NCBI RefSeq assembly: GCF_964340395.1
Contig: NC_135549.1
Location: 11,176,342-11,240,341 of the forward strand
DNA length: 64,000 bases
Source of the DNA: Glandiceps talaboti
Lineage: Eukaryota; Hemichordata; Enteropneusta; Spengelidae
Direction of reading: 5' to 3'
Every line of letters begins with the position of its first letter. Positions within the stretch are counted from its first letter, which is position 1. The translations under genes were made by a program, and so were the position numbers. Shown piece after piece: positions 47,055 through 59,925 of this stretch. The notes under the pieces were generated by a model. That model was given only the letters and a program-made list of their open reading frames with translations, ran no database searches and was not told where the DNA came from.

Positions 47055-49259
47055 TGCTCGTTTCCGATTGAATATATAAATAGTAGAAAACCTAACCGTC
47101 TAACCAGTAATTGACATAGCGTCCTCTAAACAACACCTGTATTATCACCCCATCGTTTCAGGTAAGTGACATGAGTACCTATTACAGATATTGAACCTTG
47201 AGGAATACTAGTTTTAGGTAGAATTTATGCTCTTATTGTTGCGAGAGATAGGTTGACAGCTACAGGTCTAGTACTGTTCGATTATGACATTTGATATTCA
47301 GATATTCAATCTAGAAGCATAATGGTTCTGTAGTATCGTTTGCAATCCGTTCAGTTTGGGTAATTAAGTCTACTTGTAACAAGTGAAGTGAATTAAGATA
47401 CAGCATGTACATTGAAATGTAATGTGAACATCAATGGTCTGAGTGTAAACTAATGAAATGAATGCAAAAGTCAAGATTTATTATCAGAAACCGCAATTTC
47501 AAACAAATCTACTAATGTTCTGTGATTTGTATTATTTAAACACATCGTTCTTCCCATTTCTAATAGAATACAATCATCATGACCATAGATTTGTAAGCTT
47601 GATTACTTGTCCCAAAACGTATATCCATGCAAAGAGTTAAAGGACGGTGATGACAACAGAATCCGACGATGAGAATAGTATACCATAATTAATCAACGAA
47701 ATATCATAGCCACGTACTATGCCTTATCCTAACTGTGACCTGTATACATAGGTTAACCATTATGACATAAAGTTATGGACTTCAGGAATTATGGCCAGAT
47801 TCTATAAAATCGTCTCAAAAGAATCTTAGCACATGTCTTGAAGGAAAAAATTCGCTAATGCTTATTTCTCATGTTACTTACGCGTACATAAATAATATGA
47901 TGATACGGAAATAGGGAATTTATGTTTGTGATATAGCGAAAATACATCAAAATTCGCCTATTGCTAAACAGAGATTGCGTTTCTTTGTTTACTTAAAATA
48001 AAATATTTCGAATTTCGAAATTTACTTCGGTCAGTTTTATAATGTAACGCTTGTTGATTAATATTTTGCTTGATTCTTCTGAGCATCAAGAGAAATGATT
48101 CATATTCATTGCAATTCGGCTTTGGAAGTACAATATATCATTGGACATTTATATTAATAAAGTAAAATCAACTTAATGTTGTCAAATGTGTCTTGGTTAA
48201 TAAATCAGATAATAAAAGTAGAAACAAGTTAATGACAAGACTAAAAAAACAGCATTCAAGAGAGGTGTAGTTACATATTAACGTTTTCCTAACTACAGCG
48301 ATGAATAACTTTCATCTAATTACGAAAGCAGTATCCATCAAAAGTACTCCAATTCTTGAAATTTCAAGTACACCTACTAACACTGACTTTCTTAAACAAG
48401 GTATCCCATACATACCTAAGCTACTGAGCTGTCTAGACTTGAGTCAATGTATTTATCCTCCTGATGCAAGCAAAGTCGTAATTATGGTGCATTTAAGATG
48501 CAAGGCATTCCTTTCTACGTCACCTCATTAAACTATACAAAGTACACGATAAAATCTTTACGAACCGAATGTTTGTTTATTGGGTATTGATAGGGCGGCT
48601 GCCGACACACTACCTGTGTCCACAAGGATGACATTGTACAGTAATGTTAGTTAGTATTTATGAGATCAGAATTTTATTTACATATGGTGTGTTTATAAAA
48701 GAATATAACCAAATGTTAGTTGTGCGCTGTTTTTCAATATTCTAACTGGAAAGCCTTGATATCATATTGACGCATTACATACGTATGAACACGCTTTGAT
48801 CCGCGGCTTGGTATAAAGCAAAAGAGATATATAGTATTTTATATTGTTAACATTTTACATCTTCACCTGCTAATGAGATCCATGTATCAGCATATCCATA
48901 ATTATCGGATGAAGATGACAACTAGATCAGGACCTCAAAATAACATGTGATGTGATAAAACTAAATACTAAATGGACTTTTATCGCCATCATTATTTATA
49001 GACACACTAAAAATGCAAAGACGTTCGACAATTCTAACATGGCGTCCATAGCTGTTTATTCCTGACAGTTTAGAGAACAATCAAGTTGAGATTGAAACGC
49101 CTTGGAATACATTAAGATCACGTGCCAATCTGTCATACAAACATGCTAAGAAGTCCTTTGAATATTAAGATTAATGTTACTGTGGACGCTCGAGTATGCG
49201 AACTATTACATTTATTTGAATTAATAAGTACATTTGTACTATCATATCTATTTGTATAA
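47055..49259. other. Intergenic, no supported gene
   Basis: Nothing recognised. The frame at 48301-48531 has no splice or domain support. Confidence 0.4.
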
Positions 49260-50819
<1,560 letters not shown>

Positions 50820-50947
50820 TAATTGCCCAATTAACACATTGCGCAGTGAGTGTAAACATCTTCTGGACCAATGGCAGTTCTCGGACTGCCACTAGTCGGA
50901 TCAGTAGATGTTTACACTCAGTGCTCAATGTATTAATTGGGCAATTA
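50820..50947. mobile_element. 128-bp hairpin MITE, Tc1/mariner-like TA flanks
   Basis: TAATTGCCCAATTAA on the left faces TTAATTGGGCAATTA on the right. The arms continue through GTGAGTGTAAACATCT / AGATGTTTACACTCAGTG to a small loop at about 50880. TA dinucleotides flank ATTGCCC..GGGCAAT, as expected for TA target duplication. No coding capacity. Confidence 0.85.
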
Positions 50948-51914
50948 TTTTACTATTCGTGCTTTTCCCTGTGCTCGGTTCATAGCATTGGGTTTGAATC
51001 ATGGATGTACTAATACATCCATGGTGTGATCAACAAATGCTTTATTCATTACTTTCTAAACCGCAGGAAACAGGTGTCAATGTGTCCGTGAGTGAAGAAA
51101 AATAACCGAATTATTGTAGAAAACCTTGAAAATACTAACCCGATGTCTAGACTAAGATAAAGCATGGAATTTAAGATACCATCTTTCGTTGGCAGACATA
51201 TTGCAACCCCAAGCTGTGTTATCTATCTCTTCGTATCACTCGTAAAACTGAATTACTGATATATATGTATTAATGTGTTTTCACCGCAGAACCAATACAT
51301 CATATGTATCTTTGTGGCTTAACTGTTTTACATGTGAACATGCTATACTTCAAGTATTGATTCAAATGCTGAAAATCAGTATTATTACCAATTTAGCATT
51401 TCTTCTTGATTGTGTAACGCATTTGAGGGCCCGTGACGATTGTGCTTTGATTGATCAATATGCGTTTCCAAACCGATGAACAAAATTATAATTTAGTTTT
51501 ACTTTATTACTCAATATCACTCAATTGAATTCAACGGGATACTTTATGACATGGGATCAAATGTCTCAAATCTTTTACATTATGGTCTACAGCTGTGTAA
51601 CTATGAACCATTAAGTAAACTAATGATAACAATAATTCATGCAAATGGCAGGATATTATATTAAGAATTTTTCCGCAGCAGCTGATTTTCTGTAATGTCA
51701 AAATCGTAAATTACTTGGAAAAAATATCAAGTATGCTGTGCATAGTATAACTAACGGGTATGCATTCTCCAGATCCTTAGAGGGTATAGAAGGGTTACAG
51801 ACGCCGTTGTCATACTTACAATTGGAAGCCCCAGGCGTCCTTCTGTCGTCGAGAACATAAGCTTATGTTACAGCTAGCTTCGGGAAAGTTTTCATAGTTA
51901 GTATTGATAGACTT
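50948..51914. other. Intergenic, no supported gene
   Basis: Nothing recognised. Confidence 0.4.
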
Positions 51915-52044
51915 ATTATGGTTTGTTTCTTTAAGGAATTACTCTATAAATAATAGAATGCTTTAGTGGGTTTAAAGTACTAGTAGAAGGTAAAACGTTC
52001 TTAAACGTCTCAAATTCTTATAGAATTAAATAATGTTGTCCCGC

Positions 52045-52081
<37 letters not shown>

Positions 52082-52098
52082 GACTGACTGTCTGTCTG
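51915..52098 (+). repeat. Direct-repeat module A ending in (TCTG)n
   Basis: Matches 53014-53173: TTTGTTTCTTTAAGGAATTA, GGGTTTAAAGTAC, GTAGAAGGTAAAA, AAACGTCTCAAATTC and ATAGAATTAAAT, leading into TCTG units. Probably the end of another tetranucleotide-bearing element family. Confidence 0.85.
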
Positions 52099-52210
52099 CC
52101 TGTCTATCCGTCCTCCCGTCAGGATTGTGTCTTTTGTCCCACTACACATGGCATACATGTCTCACGAATAATCCTTACATTCAATAGGTAAAAATTCCAA
52201 GGCAAGTCAG

Positions 52211-52352
52211 TATGTATGTATGTATGTATGTATGTATGTATGTATGTATGTATGTATGTATGTATGTATGTATGTGTGTGTGTGTGTGTGTGTGTATGTC
52301 TGTGTGTGTGTGTGTGTCTGTCTTTCTGTTTGTTTGTCTGTCTGTCTGTCTG
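52211..52352 (+). repeat. (TATG)n, (TG)n and (TCTG)n compound microsatellite
   Basis: About 16 TATG units, then TG units, then TCTG units. Produces spurious Cys-Met-Tyr-Val and Thr-His frames. Confidence 0.96.
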
Positions 52353-52501
52353 CATATATATAAAGGTGAGAACAGTGCTCACGTAAGAGCTCACATAATA
52401 TTAGTAGCAGAAAAATATCGGCTTAATCCAAAAATTAGAAGGTCGTAACTGTCTGTAACTTGGAGTTTCATGCTTTTATGATTTTCAGACGACTATCAGT
52501 T

Positions 52502-52544
52502 TACACACACACACACACACACACACGCACGCGCGCGCGCGCAC

Positions 52545-52570
<26 letters not shown>
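52502..52570. repeat. (CA)n with an internal (CG)n core, then (AT)n
   Basis: CA run, GCACGCGCGCGCGCG core, CA run, then a short AT run. Alternating purine-pyrimidine throughout, so a candidate Z-DNA tract. Confidence 0.93.
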
Positions 52571-52576
<6 letters not shown>

Positions 52577-53013
52577 TGAAATGCGTTAAATTGACCTTGA
52601 CACGCCTTGTGTTTAGCCTGTTCAGAAAGAAGCTTTACTCAAGTCACATATTAACCATTTATGTGTGACATTTTATATATAGAATAATCAATATAAGTTA
52701 TAGGAGATAAAGAAAAAGACAGGTAGATTCAATTTAAATTCAGTTAGGTTATTGCTGAAGCGTGAGTATTTCTTTAAATAACTAATGGATGTACATTGTT
52801 CAACCTTCTAACATATGTTGATAGTAAAGTCTTGCAGCATATTCACTATATAATCAAGATCCCCCATCATCACGTTAACAAATTGTCTGAAGAAATATTT
52901 CACTAAAGGTCTAATTCAATATTACAGTAAGCCCAAGTCAATGATTATAGATCTCACAGTCCCAGATGTGTTTATTTTTCGAAGATATGATTTGGTAAAT
53001 ACTTTGAAAAATT
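52571..53013. other. Intergenic spacer between the two direct-repeat modules
   Basis: Nothing recognised. Confidence 0.4.
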
Positions 53014-53173
53014 GTTATGATTTGTTTCTTTAAGGAATTATTTGAGAAATAATGGGATGCTTCAGCAAGTGGGTTTAAAGTACAAGTAGAAGGTAAAATG
53101 TTCTTATAGACTTAAACGTCTCAAATTCGTATAGAATTAAATTATGTTGTCTGTCTGTCTGTCTGTCTGTCTG
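53014..53173 (+). repeat. Direct-repeat module B ending in (TCTG)n
   Basis: Second copy of the 51915-52098 module in the same orientation, with small indels. Ends in about six TCTG units. Confidence 0.85.
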
Positions 53174-53178
53174 TTATG

Positions 53179-53183
<5 letters not shown>

Positions 53184-53241
<58 letters not shown>

Positions 53242-53257
53242 CAGTTTATGTATATAA

Positions 53258-53298
<41 letters not shown>

Positions 53299-53322
53299 TA
53301 ATTGTATACATAAACTGAAATA
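53184..53322. repeat. Two (AT)n tracts inside an inverted repeat
   Basis: TTTCAGTTTATGTATATAAT (53239) and ATTGTATACATAAACTGAAA (ending about 53322) are inverted copies flanking the second AT tract (53262-53291). The first AT tract spans 53184-53239. Confidence 0.85.
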
Positions 53323-53960
53323 AATCTTTGTATGAGCCACGGTGGAGTATTTTTGATGTCAGTGTGAATCATTACTGTACATTTAATTAGTGTAACTGTA
53401 TCCTTTGATATTTCGTGTAATATTTTAGAATTTAATCAACACTTCGTGCTGAATATGATCTAATTATTTATATTTCTGTTAGGTGAATCAGATTACATGA
53501 AATGTGATCACATCAATCACATAGTTGGTAAATGCTAAAATCATAAGCTCGTAAACAATAATTCCATCACACACATCAAACTATAACCAAGAACAAATTC
53601 AAAATATTTGCAGGTATATGACAGAGCTATATTTAAACGTTCACATCGAAAATAAAGAATAAAGATCACGAAAATAGCAAACAGGATATAAAATAAATGA
53701 AAATTGTTGATTTTGGTAAGGCCACACGAACATCATCAGCTTTAAATTTCAGTTGATTAAATAACGTATCAAGACTATTTTAAAGTATTTCACAGTTAGT
53801 AAGGTATAACACACGATGGTGATACAATCTAAAAAAAAGTAATTTTAGAGGACAAACTCATTCTAACTTCTGAAACAGTGAATGACCTCAGGTAACACTT
53901 TGTAAATAACGAAATAGAGATATTGGTTGACATTATAATTCTATTTGAGGTATTCCACAC
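53323..53960. other. Intergenic, nothing recognised
   Basis: No exon or repeat that I can support. Confidence 0.4.
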
Positions 53961-53984
53961 TCAAACCATATCACTCTTAATTCA

Positions 53985-54075
53985 GATCTCTTATATGTCA
54001 CACTTTCAATGTCTTTGAAGTAGGCGACATGGTCCTTATAAGTCGAAACACGTAACTCAGGAATAATTTATTAAC
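53985..54075 (+). mobile_element. Possible 3' terminal motif of a Penelope-like/related retroelement
   Basis: TTTGAAGTAGGCGACATGGT then TAAGTCGAAACACGTAACTC resembles the 'GAAGAAGGC..GTCGAAACG' string common at 3' ends of several invertebrate retroelements. No reverse-transcriptase frame lies beside it, so this is pattern resemblance only. Confidence 0.2.
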
Positions 54076-54299
54076 TCCGCGCCTCATAACATTTCCAATT
54101 AAGTGTGAATCCGGCAAACCAGGGCACACAAAAGTTTAACTTATTAGTATTCTCGTGGACAAACATGATAACTGTTCCAAATTTTCCTTCTCAAAGTGAG
54201 TAGAAGCTCTTGTGATCACGCCGAGCATCTGTTTACCATTTTGACTCGTGTTTGAATGTGTTTCAAGGATATTACTTGGCAATTGAAAAATACTTCAAA

Positions 54300-55100
54300 A
54301 TCCTTATCTAGAATTACATCCGTTTGGAGTGGTACTTGTAGGTGTCAACTTGGTATGGAAAATATGGTAATTACGACCAAGGTACTCCACTTTACAGATT
54401 TGGTTGCATTGAAGTTTAGCTGCCGCTTTAGAGGCCATTTTGTCAGTTCATGATATCTTCCTCACCCTTTGTGCTTCACACATTCACTGCATACAGGTAC
54501 CAACCACTATCTCATTTTTGTACTATTTTTGTACCACATTGTAGATGCAGTGCTGATGATGTTTGACATAGCGTATATAATCCTGACTCATTTTTCAAAA
54601 TTTTGTTTTTCTTTGGAATAAGCGTTAAACTTATCAAAGATTTTGCAAAGTACACAAACTCCATAGATTTTGGTATTTGGAGGGACCCGTCTAGGATGTC
54701 AGATCTCAATCTTAAGTGAAAAACCTGCTTTTTAGTGTTCAATGACGGTTTCTATAACGATATAGTTAGTCAAAAAGTCAAAAACTCACACGATAGGATA
54801 AGATACTTTACCATGTACCTAGAATGACGTCCCTATGTACTGCCATGAAAAAATCGCGAGCTCTACCCGGGCAGTAATTTCCCGGTACACTTTGCCCAAA
54901 TAAGGTAAGGTGCGGGAATTTTGGATTCCTTTCTTTCCGGTTGCTATGCGAGTTGCAAAACTTATTGGCATCTTGGACGTGTACGCTATCGTGGAAGCCG
55001 ACGATATTGAATAGCGACTCCAGGAAATTCCTCCCAAAATCTTAAACAGTAGATAGTAGTTTAGCGCCATCACCATACACACGCAGTGGTTCATGGGACA
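54300..55100 (-). other. Coding-like - strand patches, unidentified
   Basis: Two - strand stretches are richer in CpG than their surroundings. Near 54442-54310 a frame opens in good context (CAAAATGG) with MASKAAAKLQCNQICKVEYL. Near 54972-54835 a frame starts MPISFATRIATGKKG and continues to REITARVELAIFSW before TAG. A phase-consistent splice between them was not found. They may be 5' exons of a host gene or fragments of a retroelement. Confidence 0.22.
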
Positions 55101-57689
55101 ATTACTTACAATGCACTTCTAAAACACACTCGTTCAATTCCTTCCACGGATGAAGAGAAAGTTTCACAGAATGATTGTTGATTGTATACGTATCTTTTCA
55201 ACACATGTTATCAGACCCAGGCAAGACAGGTATGTATGTCAATACTAACACTGATCTAATTTGATATTCACGGTAATCGAACTTTTACTTCGTGCCGTCC
55301 AACCGTACTATCATAATCACTATAAGAATTAAGGCAACTGTGTACACATACTAAGGAGGAACTTAGAAATTACTTTCTTTACTTATATTCCATTCCATGT
55401 TCCTCTTGAATTTATATATACAAGACACGTTCTTTTGCACAGCATTCATAGTGCAACAGAAACTGGTAGAGAGATAGTGGCAAAATAGCAAATTTGATAG
55501 AAAATGGCTAAAATAACGATAAGACTAGTTATTGTTATTACTATAACTATGCTACATGTTTCATTATCCTATCTAACGATTGCCACTCAATAGAGTATAA
55601 ACAGGGTAACCATGATGGAATGAAATTGGAATAGACACGTCGTCTCTTTGTTTCAATATTACGGTGTCCCACAGGCCACAAGGTTAGAAGTCACCATATG
55701 TTACAACGGTTAATGTAAAGAAGGCAATGTGTAATAAGTGTCAGTTGCATTGGGCTACATTTTGTAGTGAGAACACGAAGACAATCATACCTACATACTA
55801 ACATACATGTACATAAACTTTAAACATTGAATGTGTGACAAACTAAGAATACTCATATTTTGTCTATAGCAGTCTCTGAGTATCCCGAGAGAAAATTAGC
55901 GGCGAGGATAAGGCGTAAGTTGGGTTGTTTGAAAATACTTAAATGCTTACTGTAATTAACTCGTATGTTTGATGTATTCTCTTAGATTTTTTTAGAAACA
56001 CAGGGTATGACAAATGTGCTTATTTCATCGGTTTGATATTCCTGTTAACACACATCGATTTACTAGGTACCTCACGTGACTAAATAACCATTATCCATCA
56101 ATTAAGCTTACGTTCACAACAAAGTGTCATGAACAAACGTGCCATCTTGTATATGAATCAATGAATATTGCAGGACAACACTGAGTGTCAATTGGAATTA
56201 TTACGTTCGTAAAATATCTTTCCGTACGTGCAAATAATACATGTGCCCATTTACACATTGAATAGTCGTCATTATTGTAGCAATACTGTAGGGCAAGCTG
56301 CCTGAACTTTTCATTCGTAAGCTGTCTGACCTTTTCATGTGGAACGAGAGTTAAAATGTCAGTGATCAACTATCTATAGGTTGAAATGGCACAAATTGGG
56401 TTTATAAAGTTTTACTCGTCAAAATACTTCAATAAAACTACATCCCGGTATAATATTTGTTTTTTTAATAATGTATATTGATAATGTCAATGTATGTCTT
56501 CTAAAAAATTACAGTTGTCTTCTGGCATTGTCAGAACAATTGTGACTACATCGTAGGAGTTTCCTGAACAGTCTTGATACGATGATTAATTACGTTGACG
56601 GATCGTTTATGGATTATATCTAAATGTAAGGGTTGAGTTCAGGCAATTGCGAGTGAAGATTAGGTATGCTTCATTAAATACAATGCCATAAGAGTACCTT
56701 TTAAATATGTAGCAAAAGCTACGCCCAAATACGTATAAACTCAGCTTGTGCCCCTTTAACCTTGAGTAATAAAAGATAAAACAAGGCCGTCTGAAAATTG
56801 CAATATCATGATGAAAACATAGGATGGGAAGATGAACGACTTCAAATGATTATTACTCACTGAGGGTTGGAAAATACTTCGAACATTAAAACAATGAATA
56901 TATAAGTGTGTTAATTTTAGAACTAATACAATAATTCAAATATGTGTTATTAAAAGAAGAAATATTTGAAATACGTTTGAGGATTACCAAGAACATTGCA
57001 TATGATAACAGTATAAACTACTTGCTATTTGTTTACAATTTGTTGGTATGGGGATATGCCCAGCTTTGACCTTCCAATTCAGTCGAATTATTGCCCGATA
57101 TTACAGTGAGCTGGCCCAAAGTTCAGTTTGGTAGAAGTGTATGTGTTATTTATTATGGCTTAGATGAACATATGATAGGCCAATGTGATGTTAGCTAGTT
57201 TTATGAATGATTTCAGACAGTTAAGTGACTGTTAAATCAATTATTATTCACTTCGTTAAACCATAAGAATGAGATTCATTTCTAAATCATTCTCAAATTA
57301 AGGTTCAGAATCAAAGATTAACAATGCAGGCGTCCTTTAACTTCCGTGATTAAGCAGGCATGTATGCTTTGTTATTGTATTTCTGTATAACTGAACTAGA
57401 TCACACTACTATGGATTATAGAAGATATAAAACAATACATTTCACATTGTACACTGCTATAATCATAATATGGCAAAACATTAGATGTGTATTATATATG
57501 ATACTCCAAACGTATACGAATATAATAAAGTATTTGTATAGCATCATTATCCATGGATAAACATGTGACCAAAAACGCTAAGTATAGAGTATAATGACTA
57601 TTAAAACAAAAAAGTTAAAAGTTTTGATAAAATATTTAAAATAAAAACCAATGAAACTACATTGAAAATACAGTCATGATAATAAAATG
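55101..57689. other. Intergenic, no supported gene
   Basis: A - strand frame at 56127-56369 contains a 23-base internal near-repeat (AAAAGGTCAGACAGCTTACG / AAAAGTTCAGGCAGCTTGCC). Nothing else recognised. Confidence 0.35.
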
Positions 57690-58165
57690 CTATTTTAAAG
57701 AGGCGAGTCTTGAGTTGAGATTAAAAAATTGCTAAGCTTGGCGAGAACGGATTTTGAGAGAGAGGTTGTTCCGCAGAATGAGTGCCATCACACTATAAGA
57801 ACGATCGCCATGTTTTTTGTGCGTGATATAATTGTACAGAGTTTATAATGATTGGCTGGCCTGAAATTGCGAGTTGGAATGTATAAAGAATCATATAAGA
57901 TAAGTAGCTTGGAGAAAGGGAATATATGCACTTAAATATATTAGCTAAAATCTTTTCAATAATTCGAGGCAACCATTGCAATCGATGTAAGACTGAAGTG
58001 TATACTAACTTTTGAGCGAGTTGCAATTCTAGTAGGAATGTTCTGAATGCGGTTGATTAAGTGCTTTGGGAGACCATATTACAGAGTTACAAGAATCATT
58101 GCTGGATGTGACAAAGGCATGAATCGGTTTCTCAGCTGCAGATGACCTCGACCAAGTGCAATACA
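57690..58165 (-). mobile_element. Dead non-LTR retrotransposon: C-terminal end of a reverse transcriptase ORF
   Basis: On the - strand, in order but in shifting frames: IHAFVTSSNDSCNSVI (family: HAFVTSRLDYCNSLL), LPKHLINRIQNIPTRIATRS, then LHRLQWLPRIIEKILANIFK and SPSYLSYMI (family: LHWLPVxxRIxFKI..APSYLS), then HGDRSYSVMALILRNNLSL and FFNLNSRLASLK (family: YGDRSFSVxAPKLWNSLP..FKSKLKTxLF). These are the landmarks after the RT active site in CR1/L2/jockey-type elements. At least two frameshifts and one stop make it inactive. The 5' part, including the endonuclease and YxDD motif, is not seen here. Confidence 0.8.
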
Positions 58166-58393
58166 GCGTATCTGTGGCAAAAGACATTGCATGTATAAAG
58201 ATGCGAATTATTTGACAATGTGCTATTAATCTGTAGACTCTGCTCTTTTTTGGATGTTATATATTTACAAAAATAGCAAACTATTCGCATAACTATTTTA
58301 AAACAACAACAATAATGACGATTGAAATATTTTATTTTGAAATATGCATGTAAGTGCCCTCAAATTAGAACTGTAGCTATATAGATGTAACCA

Positions 58394-58588
<195 letters not shown>

Positions 58589-59151
58589 AATAAGTATTTG
58601 CTTGGCGACTATGGTAATATTTACTGTCAAAACGTTCATTCAACATAAAGTGTAAATCAGAAGGAACGTGGTCAAAATACATCGCTGTATTGAAGTTATA
58701 ATGACTATGGAGAAGTTAATTAAATTCAAGTTTATAGCTATTATCATACTGTTTATTAAATGCAAACTGTTTTTATATACCCGATAGGCACTTTCATATT
58801 CATTTCGCACCGGTTTTAACCTTCGTTTTGTACTCCGTGCAGGTGTGTGAATGATATGCATATGACACTAACTGATGAGCAGAAATTGCTCAAAGTAACT
58901 AAAGAATTGTAGGACACTAGGAAGGGAATTCAAATAAATATGACCATTACATAATTATATCAAACAGTGATAAGATTTAAATGTGACACCCCACACTGTC
59001 TCTAAAGTGTTCACATTCATTGATTTTCAATGATACATCGGCACTCCAAGAGTTACGTGGTCAAACCAAAGTGCGTTTGTAGCAAAGTTCGGGCAATAGC
59101 CCTACATCCTCGAACTGAAAAACCCTTACTTGGGCCGTAATTATTGATTTT

Positions 59152-59154
<3 letters not shown>
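58589..59154. other. Intergenic, nothing recognised
   Basis: No exon or repeat that I can support. Confidence 0.4.

Positions 59155-59240
<86 letters not shown>
59155..59240 (+). repeat. (ATC)n trinucleotide repeat, ~28 units
   Basis: Perfect ATC/GAT triplets. The reverse frame gives a poly-Met open frame, not a gene. Confidence 0.97.
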
Positions 59241-59925
59241 TTTGATCAAATTATTCCATTTGAATTAACTGATATCATCAAGTTTACTATAGCTAAATAC
59301 AACTTATTGTAAATGCACGAGGGTGTTTACCCTTGAAAGACTGACTGACATTCAAATTACAGAACGATAGCTTTGTTTTATATCAAATAACTATCAAATG
59401 ACTACCTCGGGAATATTTGACTGTGTGGAAAAATTAGACTATCCTTGGTTACTTGAATTATCATTCTATGCCTTCTTTAGACGAGTTGTAACACTTCATT
59501 GGGTACCTCAATCCATCATTTGCTTGAGCTGTTATCTAATCTGCTCAATCTGCCAACAAGAAAAAGCTTCTTTAACATTCTGTTTTCTATATTCACGCGG
59601 ATTATTTTAATTCTGACCTCGTCTAGAAAAAAACAGGCGTATTGATTTAGGCTTAGAAAACGAGTCGAGAGGAATTGATCAAGTGTCGGGATTATGATGA
59701 CAGAACGAGAGCATGACTATTGTTTTCTCCTTAAGGATAGTAAATTATGATGACTCTAAGAAAGCATAGGCATTTTTTGAAATGTTGGGACACGAGATGT
59801 AAGGTAAATACAGAATTCATTGATTTTCTTTTTTGTGACTCTTGAGATCTAGACAGAAACTATTACGGTTGAGCGATACTATTCTTCAAACAATTCGATC
59901 ACAGGTCTATTAATCTCCTGGATTG
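59241..59925. other. Intergenic, left flank of the tandem duplication
   Basis: Nothing recognised. The sequence before 59926 does not match 61841-62095, so the duplication array starts at 59926. Confidence 0.45.

Noticed and set aside
59061-59249. Frame with about 30 consecutive Met
   Set aside because: Translation of the ATC triplet repeat in reverse.
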